A stretch of DNA of 64,000 bases from G020354785 sp964521285. GTDB lineage: Bacteria; Bacteroidota; Bacteroidia; Bacteroidales; UBA10428. Location: positions 1-64,000 of the forward strand of contig CAZFQS010000005.1 in the NCBI GenBank assembly GCA_964521285.1, in the 5' to 3' direction. Positions 36,680 through 46,492 of the stretch are shown here, piece after piece (the stretch's first letter is position 1; the number at the start of each line of letters is the position of its first letter). The translations under genes and the position numbers were made by a program. Below the pieces are notes generated by a model, which saw nothing but the letters and a program-made list of their open reading frames with translations, searched no databases and had not been told where the DNA came from.

Positions 36680-37873
36680 ATGAAAAGAATATTTAGTATG
36701 AATAAGATTTTAAGATATGCTTTTCTACTTTTGTTAATTATTGTAATAAGCAGTTGTACATCCGAAATAGAAATTAATAAAGAGATTAAGGATATGAACG
36801 AAAGATTGGATAGTTTTTTAGATAATAAAATTGAGAGGAATGAGTTTCCCGGTATCCAATATATAGTAGTCAATAAAAATCAAATTATTTATAGCTATGC
36901 TGGTGGCTACTCTGATGTAATTAACAAACAACCTATGACTTTTGATAATACCCTTAATACTTTTTCAACAACTAAGCTTATTACAGCAATATCAATTCTT
37001 CAGTTGATGGAGAAGGGTAAATTAAAACTGGATGATAAGGTGTCTATCTATATTGCGAATATTCCTTACAGGGATATAACAATAAGAAATGTATTGTCAC
37101 ATAGTTCAGGAATACCTAATCCTGTTCTGGGAAATTATTATATACATTGGGAAGATGAGCATAAAACCTATAACCGGGATAAATTATTGGATGAGGTTTT
37201 ATCACGGCATAGTAAACTTAAATATGTACCAGGTAGTAAGATTAAATACAGTAACCTGGGATATGCAATACTTGGCAAATTAATAGAAGTTATTTCAGGA
37301 ACATCCTATGAAGAATATGTTCAGCAGAATATTTTTGAAAAACTGGCTATAGATAGCGGACTATGTCATTTTAAAAGTCAGAAATTCTCTGACAATGCAA
37401 AACCATATTACAAGGCAAACTCTATTGTTTACAATATTATGAAGCTTTTTTTAAAAGGAGTAAAGGCTAGAAAAGAGGGAAAATGGAAAACCCTTGATAA
37501 GAACTGGTATTTTAACTTTCCGTCTCACGGAGGGCTTATTGTTAGCGCCAGGGAGTATGCAAAAATATTCCAGGATTTATTAAAGGATGATTCAAAACTT
37601 CTTGGTAAAAGTTCAAAAGAGGTATTTTTTTCTGAACAAATCAGATATAAAGATAAAAGAAAAGCAATTGGCTGGTCCATAAATGAATTTGAAGGTATAG
37701 AATATTACTGTCATAAGGGCGGTGGCTTAGGATATGTTTCCGAAGTAAGATATTATCCAGAGTATGAAATAATATCTGTTTTACAGATTAACAGAACTAA
37801 TGTAAAAAGTCTTAATATTTTAAATCAATTGGATAAAGAGATTTTGGGAGAAAGGGATTTCAATCCTCAATAA
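36680..37873 (+). CDS. Serine hydrolase, beta-lactamase/transpeptidase-like lipoprotein
   Basis: 397 residues. Lipobox SSC (Cys26; or Met7 start at 36698). Active-site motifs of the class C beta-lactamase/DD-peptidase family: S96-T-T-K99, Y190-S-N192 and HKGGGLG near the C-terminus. Such proteins are commonly esterases or D-aminopeptidases rather than resistance enzymes. Periplasmic or surface-anchored. Not part of the TetR/ABC unit that follows, which has its own promoter. Confidence 0.85.
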   Translation: MKRIFSMNKILRYAFLLLLIIVISSCTSEIEINKEIKDMNERLDSFLDNKIERNEFPGIQYIVVNKNQIIYSYAGGYSDVINKQPMTFDNTLNTFSTTKLITAISILQLMEKGKLKLDDKVSIYIANIPYRDITIRNVLSHSSGIPNPVLGNYYIHWEDEHKTYNRDKLLDEVLSRHSKLKYVPGSKIKYSNLGYAILGKLIEVISGTSYEEYVQQNIFEKLAIDSGLCHFKSQKFSDNAKPYYKANSIVYNIMKLFLKGVKARKEGKWKTLDKNWYFNFPSHGGLIVSAREYAKIFQDLLKDDSKLLGKSSKEVFFSEQIRYKDKRKAIGWSINEFEGIEYYCHKGGGLGYVSEVRYYPEYEIISVLQINRTNVKSLNILNQLDKEILGERDFNPQ

Positions 37874-37950
37874 CACAGAAGCGATTAAAGAAATGTGAGA
37901 CTCCATAAACTGACACAACCTGACGAGAAATTAAAATATCCTGATTTCTT

Positions 37951-37981
37951 TTTGTAATCTGAAAAAATGTATATATATTTA
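37951..37981 (+). promoter_or_regulatory. Bacteroidota-type promoter of tetR-ABC unit
   Basis: TTTG at 37951-37954 and TATATTTA at 37974-37981 with exactly 19 nt between, matching TTTG-N19-TAnnTTTG except the last base. Transcription would start about 37988, inside the operator described next. Confidence 0.65.
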
Positions 37982-37982
37982 C

Positions 37983-38000
37983 AAACCAAACGGTCGGTTT
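37983..38000. promoter_or_regulatory. TetR-family operator
   Basis: aaaccaaacggtcggttt is an imperfect palindrome (aaacc ... ggttt, centre acggt) lying between the -7 element and the ATG at 38001. Operators of this ACCGxxCGGT type are common for TetR regulators in Bacteroidota. The placement predicts autorepression and control of the adjacent transporter. Confidence 0.65.
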
Positions 38001-38606
38001 ATGACTAAAACCAGGGAACATATTATGAATATCGCTTTAATGCTCTTTTTACAAAAGAACTTTAAGGAAGTTACTATGAAGGAGATCGTTGAAAAAACCG
38101 GACTGTCGAAAGGTGCATTCTATCATTACTTTGAAAGTAAGGAAAAACTCTTTTTTGAAGTAATCAACAATTTTTTTTCGTCTGTGCTAAATGTTGATTT
38201 TAATGAATACTCAAAAGAATCATTACATCAGTTTTATAAAGACTGTACCAACAAATTTGATACCTTGAAGATTGAATTTCATGGGGAAAAGGAAGATACT
38301 GGAGAAAGCTTTTTCAACATGAATTTCTTTTTTCTGATTTTTGATGCCCTGAAGCTATTCCCAGGATTTCGAAAAAAAATGGAGGATTATCATGAACGGG
38401 AAATTAATGCATGGATAGATGTTATTAAACATGCAAAAAAGACAGGTGAAATAAAATCTTCCATGAGCGATAAGCATATTGCCATGATCTTTATTCACAC
38501 CGCTGATGGAATTTCCATGAATCTTGTACTGGGGGGCAACATAGAAAATTTAAAAAAAGAAATTAAATCACTGTGGGATAAGTTTTATGAAAGCTTAAAA
38601 GCATAG
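38001..38606 (+). CDS. TetR/AcrR family transcriptional regulator
   Basis: 201 residues. N-terminal helix-turn-helix (about 5-50: EVTMKEIVEKTGLSKGAFYHYFESKEKLF), then a helical ligand-binding domain. It should repress its own promoter and the ABC transporter genes that follow 70 nt downstream on the same strand, releasing on ligand binding. The operator abuts the start codon, which fixes the start. Confidence 0.9.
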   Translation: MTKTREHIMNIALMLFLQKNFKEVTMKEIVEKTGLSKGAFYHYFESKEKLFFEVINNFFSSVLNVDFNEYSKESLHQFYKDCTNKFDTLKIEFHGEKEDTGESFFNMNFFFLIFDALKLFPGFRKKMEDYHEREINAWIDVIKHAKKTGEIKSSMSDKHIAMIFIHTADGISMNLVLGGNIENLKKEIKSLWDKFYESLKA

Positions 38607-38676
38607 AATATTTATAATCAATTACAAATAGAAGATTTGATATAATTTAATAACATAAAATTACCCGGAATTAAAA

Positions 38677-39600
38677 ATGAAGGATGTTATCAATACTAAA
38701 AACCTGACAAAATATTACGGTAAAGTACATGCTGTGGATTCAATTTCCATAAATATCAAAAAGGGTGAAATATATGGCTTTCTTGGCCTTAATGGTGCAG
38801 GTAAGACGACCACAATCCGCATGCTCCTGGGAATAATCCGCCCTACATCAGGTACTTCTTATTTGAACGGAAAGAAGGTTCATGCCGGCAACCATGCTCT
38901 TTGGAATAATGTTGGTTATATGGTGGAAATACCTTATGCCTATCCGGATCTAACTGTATATGAAAATCTGGAGATTATGCGCCGGTTGCGTTTTATTTCT
39001 AACTCAGCTTCGGTAGAATCTGTTATGGAGAAACTTAAGCTTGGTCCTTACAGGGACAGACTGGTAAAAGATCTGTCTCATGGGAATGCCCAGCGGTTAG
39101 GAATTGCCAAGGCTGTTATACATAATCCGGATATACTTATACTGGATGAGCCGGCCAATGGGCTGGACCCTGCAGGTATTGTCGAAATCCGGGAAATGCT
39201 TAGAAACCTGGCGTTTCAGAGAGGAGTAACCATATTTATTTCAAGTCATATTCTGGGTGAAATATCCAAATTTGCTACCCGTATCGGGATTATCCATGAA
39301 GGTAAACTTATACAGGAGTCCGATATCCATCACCTTGAGAGTTCCCGCTACAGGAGATTGCAAGTGAGTACTCATGACACAGACGGAGCCAGATCATTAC
39401 TTACAAAAAAAGGATATAATGTAACTATGGCAGAAGGGGGATTTATGGAAGTTACGGGTAAGGATGCTGTAAACTTTCCCGAAAATGTGGGTGCACTTCT
39501 TGTGCATGAAGGAAATCCGCCTACTATGCTGAAGGTTGAGGAAGAAGATCTGGAGTCTTATTTTTTAAGGGTCATCGAAAAGAATGGAGGTGTGAAATGA
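38677..39600 (+). CDS. ABC transporter ATP-binding protein
   Basis: 307 residues. Walker A G37-LNGAGKTT, signature LSHGNAQRLGIAKA, Walker B ILILDEPANGLDP and the switch SSHILGE. The signature lacks the usual Gln after Gly-Gly, as in other ABC-2 drug or polysaccharide exporters with a C-terminal extension of ~90 residues. Its stop overlaps the permease start (ATGA). Forms an exporter with the following gene, controlled by the TetR protein. Confidence 0.9.
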   Translation: MKDVINTKNLTKYYGKVHAVDSISINIKKGEIYGFLGLNGAGKTTTIRMLLGIIRPTSGTSYLNGKKVHAGNHALWNNVGYMVEIPYAYPDLTVYENLEIMRRLRFISNSASVESVMEKLKLGPYRDRLVKDLSHGNAQRLGIAKAVIHNPDILILDEPANGLDPAGIVEIREMLRNLAFQRGVTIFISSHILGEISKFATRIGIIHEGKLIQESDIHHLESSRYRRLQVSTHDTDGARSLLTKKGYNVTMAEGGFMEVTGKDAVNFPENVGALLVHEGNPPTMLKVEEEDLESYFLRVIEKNGGVK

Positions 39601-40385
39601 GAGGTTTAGCTAAGGCTTGCTGGGCTGAAAGCCTTAAAGCATGCAGGTCTAAGATATTATGGATAACTATCCTGGTTTTCTCATTTATCGCAGTTATGAT
39701 GGGAATGCTGGTGTTTATTGCAAACCATCCCGACCTGGTTGGTAATTCGGTTGTACTAAGTGCCAAAGCATCAATGATTGGTAATGCGGATTGGCCTTCA
39801 TATTTTGAATTGCTATATCAGGTCGCTGCAATGATAGGTTTGATTGGATTCGGATTCGTGATAAGCTGGGTTTTTGGCCGCGAGTATGCTGACCGTACAT
39901 TAAAGGACCTGCTGGCATTGCCTGTTTCACGTTTTGTAATTGTTTTATCTAAGTTTATAGTCATAACAATATGGTCTGTTCTGTTATCATTGATTTTATT
40001 CTTTCTTGCGCTTGTAACAGGACTGGCAGTTAATATTCCCGGATGGTCGGGTGAAATCGCTTTACATGCTTTTTTCATATTTGTCAGCACTTCTATGTTA
40101 ACCTTATTGCTATGCACACCCATAGCTTTTTTTGCCAGCTACGGGCGCGGATATTTGCTCCCAATGGGTTTTATAATTCTTATCATAATAATAACCCAGT
40201 TTGTTATCGTTGCTATTCCTGGCATTGCACCTTATATACCCTGGGCAATTCCAGCGCTTTATTGCGGAGCTGCAGGACCTTCAGGCCCGTTTATTGAAGC
40301 TGCAAGTTACATAATATTGTTTTTCACCAGCATCCTTGGTATAATAATAACTTTGGCCTGGTGGAGATTTGCTGACGCACGATGA
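39597..40385 (+). CDS. ABC-2 type transporter permease
   Basis: 262 residues with six membrane helices, first at about 20-42 (ILWITILVFSFIAVMMGMLVF). The segment GREYADRTLKDLLALPVSR between helices 2 and 3 is characteristic of ABC-2 permeases that function with ATPases of the CcmA/bacitracin-resistance type. Substrate unknown; the TetR control suggests a toxic compound or antibiotic. Confidence 0.85.
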   Translation: MRGLAKACWAESLKACRSKILWITILVFSFIAVMMGMLVFIANHPDLVGNSVVLSAKASMIGNADWPSYFELLYQVAAMIGLIGFGFVISWVFGREYADRTLKDLLALPVSRFVIVLSKFIVITIWSVLLSLILFFLALVTGLAVNIPGWSGEIALHAFFIFVSTSMLTLLLCTPIAFFASYGRGYLLPMGFIILIIIITQFVIVAIPGIAPYIPWAIPALYCGAAGPSGPFIEAASYIILFFTSILGIIITLAWWRFADAR

Positions 40386-40504
40386 TGGATAAATTAGAAG
40401 AATTTAATTTATTTTTTTAGCAGGAATTTCCTTATAAAGCCGGATGCTATAAATATTAAAATTAACGCAGATCATCCGTGCTGTTGACAGCACCATTTAA
40501 ATGC

Positions 40505-42430
40505 TCAGGGAAGAGGAGGGTAAGCTCCGACAAACCGGGCACCCTTTTTCGGATAGCCGAGAAGCTTCCTGACTTCATTCGTCAGAACGGATGCTGCTTT
40601 GGATCCTGGAAATCCTTTTAGTAATTGATAATTGCCCAGTTCGTGGCTCCTGAATAAGGGTCCATCATAGTTGGCTAAATACTGGCTGCTGGCCGAAAAT
40701 TCAGGATGCAATTTTTGAAAATCCTCCAGCGTCTCCAATTGTAGCTGGCAATCACCGTTCATTGCGGGGCTCCACAGAATCAACGGTTCAGAGGTTTTAT
40801 CCGTGTCCCGGACATACACATTGTAATCCAGCTGAATAAGCTGTGATTTATCAAGTTGTTCACACAGGGACTTAGTCTGCCAGACAAAAAGTAGTGGTCT
40901 TCGAAAATTCTTATCTCCGGTGAGAAGATTGTTGACAAATACATGTCCGTCGCGTTCCTCAATATCCGGGCCGGTGCTGGGATGCCATCCGAAGTGGTCA
41001 CCGGCTGCAGTTCTTGGAGTGCGTCCAATACTTGCTATACTATTTACTAATGTGTTCTGATACATCCGCACATCTGAACTGTTAAGCACGCAAATACCCT
41101 GATCGCAATTGACAAATACATTTCCGGCGCATATTGCTCCTTTTGAAATCTCAAAGAAAAATCCATTATCACTAGGCCAGAGTCTGTTATAGGAAAGTTC
41201 CCGGTTGGCATTGCCAACATTTTCAACCCAGTTGTTAATAAAAATGCCGTCTACATTACCCACGTCATACCAAATTCCGTTTGAATGCGGAAGGTCTGTA
41301 ACCAGATTATCTCTGCAGATTACCCGGTAACACTGATTGAAAATTTTAACTGCTGCAGGATAATAACCTGTGATTTTCTCGATATTATTATGGGTGAAGA
41401 TGTTTTTTTCCAGAAGAACATCGCAGGAGCTAATGATATAGAGACCTTCCGTACTGGTGTCACTCACCTTGCAATGCCGGATTGTAAGTTTATCTCCCCT
41501 GAGGTAAGCTGCCACCCGGGAACAGAATGAAATGGTGCAATGCTCAAGCGTCGTCCCGACCACTTCCTTTCCATGGTTTGCCTCATCTGACAAACCTTCC
41601 GGTTCTGTTCCTTCGACTTCGAGAGCACGGTAGGCATACTGGGTAAAAGTAATTCCCCGAATCACAGGGCCCTTCCGGTCTGAAGTCTTTCCATGACATT
41701 CCCCTGTTATTCTGTTAAGCGCAACATCAAAAGCCGTAATCTCTACCAGCCGGTCTGCCGGATCTACTCCAATGTATACCAGCCCGCTATCATAATCGAT
41801 ATAATAGGTATTGTCATCAACTTCACCTTCCCATCCCACTGCCTGTAAAAATTTGCCATCCACGAATACCATATCATTATTAAAACGGTATAGCGGAGTC
41901 TCTTTCCCATGCCTGAGACGCCGCCACCAGTCATCAGGTTTGGAGGGAAATAAACGGTCCCAGGAGGTCGTCCATAATCCGTTTCTCAGGCTATTCCACT
42001 CTGTTGCTATATAAGTTCCCTTTAAAACAGGTTGTTCGTCAGAATAGGGTTGTATGGTTATTCCCTGGTTTAATATCAGGTCACCGGTACGATAAGTTCC
42101 CCCGCGCATGATTATTGCATCTCCTGTTTCAACCCTCTCAATAGCTGCTTCAAGGGTAGTCGGACTGCCAAGAAATTCTCCTGATTCTTCAGGCTGTCCG
42201 TTCGGAGCAACATAGTAAATTTTACCGGCTTCCCGGGGCAGGTCATAGGTTTGCCGAATCGGACCATAAGGGCCGCCGGAAGGCTGTGCTTTTAGAGGCA
42301 AGGAGCCGAAGACTGAATATAAAAGGATGCATGCAATACAAAATAATCCATGCCATTTTAATGTTTGAACATTTAACCACAGACTGTCTTTAAATTTATT
42401 GGCGGATTGTTCAGAGCGGATTGATTTCAT
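40505..42430 (-). CDS. Secreted right-handed parallel beta-helix protein
   Basis: 641 residues, signal peptide around 28-48 (FCIACILLYSVFGSLPLKAQ). IYYVAPNGQPEESG, then EAAIERVETGDAIIMRGGTYRTGDL is the usual opening of DUF1565/pectate-lyase-like beta-helices. Repeated short strands (LEHCTISFCSRVAAYL, IRHCKVSDTSTEGLYI, LLEKNIFTHNN) form the helix coils. Likely a glycan lyase, hydrolase or epimerase, but no family-specific active site is obvious. It is divergent from the GH30 xylanase, so a shared control region (42431-42647) and related substrate are likely. Confidence 0.75.
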   Translation of the reverse strand: MKSIRSEQSANKFKDSLWLNVQTLKWHGLFCIACILLYSVFGSLPLKAQPSGGPYGPIRQTYDLPREAGKIYYVAPNGQPEESGEFLGSPTTLEAAIERVETGDAIIMRGGTYRTGDLILNQGITIQPYSDEQPVLKGTYIATEWNSLRNGLWTTSWDRLFPSKPDDWWRRLRHGKETPLYRFNNDMVFVDGKFLQAVGWEGEVDDNTYYIDYDSGLVYIGVDPADRLVEITAFDVALNRITGECHGKTSDRKGPVIRGITFTQYAYRALEVEGTEPEGLSDEANHGKEVVGTTLEHCTISFCSRVAAYLRGDKLTIRHCKVSDTSTEGLYIISSCDVLLEKNIFTHNNIEKITGYYPAAVKIFNQCYRVICRDNLVTDLPHSNGIWYDVGNVDGIFINNWVENVGNANRELSYNRLWPSDNGFFFEISKGAICAGNVFVNCDQGICVLNSSDVRMYQNTLVNSIASIGRTPRTAAGDHFGWHPSTGPDIEERDGHVFVNNLLTGDKNFRRPLLFVWQTKSLCEQLDKSQLIQLDYNVYVRDTDKTSEPLILWSPAMNGDCQLQLETLEDFQKLHPEFSASSQYLANYDGPLFRSHELGNYQLLKGFPGSKAASVLTNEVRKLLGYPKKGARFVGAYPPLP

Positions 42431-42647
42431 TTTATTATTTTTTATAATAATAGTAAATACTGCTTTTTGTTTATATAGAGTTGTTTAATACCCGGTAATT
42501 TTCAATTTATTTGTCTTGTTATATTAGGAAATTTAGAGAAAAAATACAAGCACGCAATTGAAAAGTTAAAATACATACAATATTTTTTTAATTTATTAAA
42601 TTAGATGCTGTAAAATTTAAAGTATAAATCTCTCAAATCTTAAACTG

Positions 42648-44939
42648 ATGAAAAAATTCCCCCGGAGCATTAGTATCATTATCTTTTCTTTTTTCCTGAA
42701 TTCTTATAACACTGAAGCTCAAACCGCAGCAATAAATTTAGCCGATGAAAAACAGTTTATCAGGGGCTTCGGAGGTGTGAATATGCCGGACTGGATAGAT
42801 GATTTGACCCCTGACCAGGTTGACAAAGCCTTTGGCAACCAACCCGGGCAAATTGGGTTTAGCATACTCCGGGTAAAGGTTCCTAATAATACTTCTTTGT
42901 TCAGTCTGCAAGTTCCCGCTGCTGTCAGAGCAAAATCGCACGGAGCTATTGTAATAGCTTCTCCCTGGAGTCCCCCACCTGCTATGAAGACCAACAATAG
43001 CATCGTTGGAGGCCGCTTAGAGGTTTCTTCTTATGGTGCTTTCGCGGACTATTTAAATAGCTTTGCAGATTATATGTCATCAAACGGAGCTTCATTATAT
43101 GCCATCTCTTTACAGAATGAACCTGATGTTGAGGTAAGTTATGAATCATGTGATTGGACACCTGCAGAAATGATAAATTTTTTAATTAACTATGGACAGG
43201 AATTTGATTCTGTGAAACTAATTGTGGCAGAATCCTTTAATTTCAACAGAAGTCAGACTGACCCTATTCTCAACAATGCTGAGGCCGAAGTACATGTAGA
43301 TATTATCGGCGGACACATTTACGGGGGAGGGCTTTATGATTATCCCCTTGCCAGAAGTAAAGTTAAAGAGGTATGGATGACAGAACACCTGGATACTGAT
43401 TTCAGCTGGTCAGCTGTACTTGAAACCGGAAAAGAAATTCACGATTGTATGGTTGCTAATTTTAATGCATACCTGTGGTGGTATATAAGAAGATTTTATG
43501 GCCCAATCGATGAAAGCGGTAACATATCCAAGAGGGGATATGTTATGTCTCAATACGCTAAATTTGTCCGCCCGGGATTTACCAGGGTGAATGCTACAAC
43601 CAGTTCCACTCCCAACATTTACGTAACAGCCTATAAGAATGACACTAACGTTGTAATCGTTGCTGTTAACAGGAATTCCAGTTCCAGCATTTTGGAATTT
43701 AGCCTTCAGAATGATACTGTTAACAGCTTCACAAAATATACAACATCTGCCAGCAAAAATATGAATAACGATGGTATGATAACCGTATCGGAAGGTTCGT
43801 TTTCCACTACACTTGATGCACAAAGCATAACCACATTTACAACATTCACAGGTAATGCAGGGGACATTGCTAACAGTCCTCCTGTTGCCGATGCAGGAGA
43901 AGATCTGGAAATTGCCGATTCAGATACCACCGGGAGTGAAACAGCTACACTGGATGGTTCAGCAAGCAGCGATCCGGATGGTGTAATTAACAATTACACA
44001 TGGGCAGAAGAAGGTTACCAGATAGCTATTGGTGAAACGCCACAGCTTAATTTGCCTGTAGGTATACACACTATTATACTTACAGTGACAGATGACGATG
44101 GTGCAACTGACGCGGATACTGTAATAATAACCATCAATCTACCCGGAGGTGCAGTAGGAAATGAGGTATGGCTTGAGGCAGAATGCGGAACTGTTGGTTC
44201 AAACTGGAATATTAGATCTGACGCTAATGCTTCAAATGGGGAATACGTGATGATAAAATCAGGAAATAACAGCATAGACAATCCATCCGCCAGCAGCGAT
44301 GATCATATAACCTATACCTTTAATATAGAGGTGGCAGGTATTTATAAGCTCTGGGGAAGAACATCTGTTCCGACTGCTGATGACGATTCATTCTGGGTAC
44401 TAATGGACAGCGGTAACTGGATAAAATGGAATAACATAACCGGAGGTTCATCATGGCAATGGGACGATGTTCATGATGCAGATTTCGGTAACCAGGTTGT
44501 TATTTTCGATTTGAGTGAGGGAAATCACAGCCTTACAATAGCGTACAGGGAAGATGGTGCCGCACTGGACAAGCTATACCTGACGAATTTAGGTGTCACA
44601 CCTTCAGATCATGGAGTTACTGCTGACAACTGTAACGGGACTCAGACCGGAGATGTCAGTATTGCTGATAAAGTTTTTATGACAAGACTATCGGGAAATT
44701 ATCCTAATCCAGTAGTTAAGCGGACTACCATTGAGTTTACTCTTGAAAAGGATGAATATGTAAATCTTGAAGTTATGGATATTACAGGCAAGAAAATATT
44801 AACCCTGGCTAACGGAATGAGACAGGCAGGTAAACATGAAGCAGTATTGGACGGAAGCAAGCTGGGAAACGGCATTTATTTTTACAGTTTAAGCGCAGGT
44901 GAATACAATAAAACGTTGACAATGATTATTTGCAGATAA
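42648..44939 (+). CDS. GH30 subfamily 8-like glucuronoxylanase with PKD, CBM and T9SS domains
   Basis: 763 residues. Signal peptide to about 25 (NTEAQ). GH30 domain 26-405: FGGVNMPDWI, E158 in SLQNEP (acid/base), E246 in VWMTEHL (nucleophile), and WWYIRRFYGPI, the Arg-containing block that recognises glucuronic acid in XynC-type enzymes. A PKD-like domain at about 415-500 (ADAGEDLEI, TVTDDDGA), a jelly-roll carbohydrate-binding module at about 505-650 (WLEAECGTVGSNW), and a type A T9SS sorting domain at about 677-763. It should be a cell-surface or secreted endo-xylanase acting on glucuronic acid-substituted xylan. Confidence 0.85.
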   Translation: MKKFPRSISIIIFSFFLNSYNTEAQTAAINLADEKQFIRGFGGVNMPDWIDDLTPDQVDKAFGNQPGQIGFSILRVKVPNNTSLFSLQVPAAVRAKSHGAIVIASPWSPPPAMKTNNSIVGGRLEVSSYGAFADYLNSFADYMSSNGASLYAISLQNEPDVEVSYESCDWTPAEMINFLINYGQEFDSVKLIVAESFNFNRSQTDPILNNAEAEVHVDIIGGHIYGGGLYDYPLARSKVKEVWMTEHLDTDFSWSAVLETGKEIHDCMVANFNAYLWWYIRRFYGPIDESGNISKRGYVMSQYAKFVRPGFTRVNATTSSTPNIYVTAYKNDTNVVIVAVNRNSSSSILEFSLQNDTVNSFTKYTTSASKNMNNDGMITVSEGSFSTTLDAQSITTFTTFTGNAGDIANSPPVADAGEDLEIADSDTTGSETATLDGSASSDPDGVINNYTWAEEGYQIAIGETPQLNLPVGIHTIILTVTDDDGATDADTVIITINLPGGAVGNEVWLEAECGTVGSNWNIRSDANASNGEYVMIKSGNNSIDNPSASSDDHITYTFNIEVAGIYKLWGRTSVPTADDDSFWVLMDSGNWIKWNNITGGSSWQWDDVHDADFGNQVVIFDLSEGNHSLTIAYREDGAALDKLYLTNLGVTPSDHGVTADNCNGTQTGDVSIADKVFMTRLSGNYPNPVVKRTTIEFTLEKDEYVNLEVMDITGKKILTLANGMRQAGKHEAVLDGSKLGNGIYFYSLSAGEYNKTLTMIICR

Positions 44940-45038
44940 ACAAATTTAGAGTCTTGTGTTTGTTTTTCAGAAACCTGACTTTTAATATGACATAGTAAAT
45001 GAAGAAAGTCGCCTTCATATAAAAAACTAGTATAGAAC

Positions 45039-45254
45039 ATGAATAGGAAGCAGATTATTGCGATAATCTCACCAATTATACTGATAGCTGTAATGTATCC
45101 GGTTTTTCAGTTGCTTTCAGCAGCATTTAATGGTTCTGCAATAGGCTGGTATCTCGGTCTTGTTACATACTGGATTATCTGGGGTGCAGTATTTCCTATC
45201 CGGATTGTAGTGAAGAAATCAAGTTCAGGAAAAACATGTAAAATTATTCATTAA
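45039..45254 (+). CDS. Small membrane protein, possible CPBP N-terminal remnant
   Basis: 71 residues with two membrane segments. IISPIILIAVMYPVFQLL and GWYLGLVTYWIIWGAVFP look like the first two helices of CPBP-type intramembrane proteases, but the catalytic EExxxR and HxxxN helices are absent and the end is basic and hydrophilic. Probably a truncated gene, though a short standalone protein is possible. The next gene starts 17 nt downstream. Confidence 0.5.
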   Translation: MNRKQIIAIISPIILIAVMYPVFQLLSAAFNGSAIGWYLGLVTYWIIWGAVFPIRIVVKKSSSGKTCKIIH

Positions 45255-45271
45255 CTAAATATTTAATAACA

Positions 45272-45718
45272 ATGAAAACAATAACAACTATTATCGCACT
45301 ATTTCTTATAACATTTGGATTATCGATCGCGCAGACTGACACAGAATTCAAGGCAAAGCTTAAAAATATGTTTGAGCTGTCAGGTTCGGAAGAAGCATAT
45401 AAAACAATAATTAAACAAATGATAGCAATGTATAAAGATCAATTTAGTGATGTGCCGGAAGAAACCTGGAATGATTTGGAAAAGGAGTTTTTAAAAACTT
45501 TACTGGATGATCTGGTAGACATGCTGGTACCTGTATATTCCAGACACTTAACTCTTGATGATTTACAAAAAATAATCGAGTTTTATCAAACACCAGTGGG
45601 GAAGAAATATGCTGAAAAAACACCATTGATTATGCAGGAATCTATGCAAATCGGACAACAATGGGGAATGAAAATAGGCCAGGAATTCCAGAACAAACTT
45701 CAGGAAAAGGGATATTAA
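45272..45718 (+). CDS. DUF2059 secreted protein
   Basis: 148 residues with signal peptide (IIALFLITFGLSIAQ). The helical C-terminal half with LTLDDLQKIIEFYQTPVGKKYAEKTPLIMQES is the DUF2059 signature. Periplasmic, function unknown in the family. Probably co-transcribed with the small membrane gene before it. Confidence 0.85.
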   Translation: MKTITTIIALFLITFGLSIAQTDTEFKAKLKNMFELSGSEEAYKTIIKQMIAMYKDQFSDVPEETWNDLEKEFLKTLLDDLVDMLVPVYSRHLTLDDLQKIIEFYQTPVGKKYAEKTPLIMQESMQIGQQWGMKIGQEFQNKLQEKGY

Positions 45719-45743
45719 AACATCCTTGCTAGCACAGGACGGA

Positions 45744-46310
45744 TTATGTTTTTGGTAAACCGAGCCACCTTGGAACTCTGTTCATATATTCCCGGTAATC
45801 ACCATATTTTTTAAGACAAAATCTTTCTTCTATAAGTGCTTCCTGATGAAAACAATATACCATAATCAGGCTTAAAAGTATAAATAGCCATGATAAGGCA
45901 GCAATGCCTGTACCCAGGCATATGAAAAAGGTAGCTACATACATAGGATGCCGGGAAAACTTATAAGATCCCTTTGTGATCATCAGATCAACTGGTGTGG
46001 TAATGAAGTCAAAAGTAGCTACTGCCATTATTATCAGGCCAATAATAAAAAGAGAAAAACCAACATAAAACCATATAGTGCCAGGCTGCAGGGGTAAAAA
46101 GACAGAATATAAAAGGGCTAATAACCAGACCAGGTTACCGATTATACTTATGTATTTATCAAAATTGTTGCGTTTGGCATCCTGGGAAACATGACTTCTT
46201 TTTCGGATACGCTTACCCGCAAAAATCATTACCAGCATCTGCAGGAGAAAAATACTCATAAATATCCAGGCATTCCATATGCCTATTTTAAACTCCGGTA
46301 TTAATGACAT
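45744..46310 (-). CDS. Isoprenylcysteine methyltransferase-like membrane protein
   Basis: 188 residues, about five membrane helices. YKFSRHPMYVATFFICLG and the ending EERFCLKKYGDYREYMNRVPRW are the conserved RHPxY and C-terminal cofactor-binding parts of the superfamily. Third such gene in the window. Convergent with the DUF2059 gene (25 nt apart). Confidence 0.75.
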   Translation of the reverse strand: MSLIPEFKIGIWNAWIFMSIFLLQMLVMIFAGKRIRKRSHVSQDAKRNNFDKYISIIGNLVWLLALLYSVFLPLQPGTIWFYVGFSLFIIGLIIMAVATFDFITTPVDLMITKGSYKFSRHPMYVATFFICLGTGIAALSWLFILLSLIMVYCFHQEALIEERFCLKKYGDYREYMNRVPRWLGLPKT

Positions 46311-46492
46311 TTTGTTACCTCTTTTATTTTTTTAATTTATGTCCTTGTTTAACTGGTAAATAGACTGTAATATTGCAGTATGTTACCAGTCATGCACTTA
46401 ATCTATAAAGACTGAAAAAGAAATATCCATACAAGTTAATATTTGAAAAAAAGAAAATCAAGATATATTACAAATTTTAACTCTAATAATTT

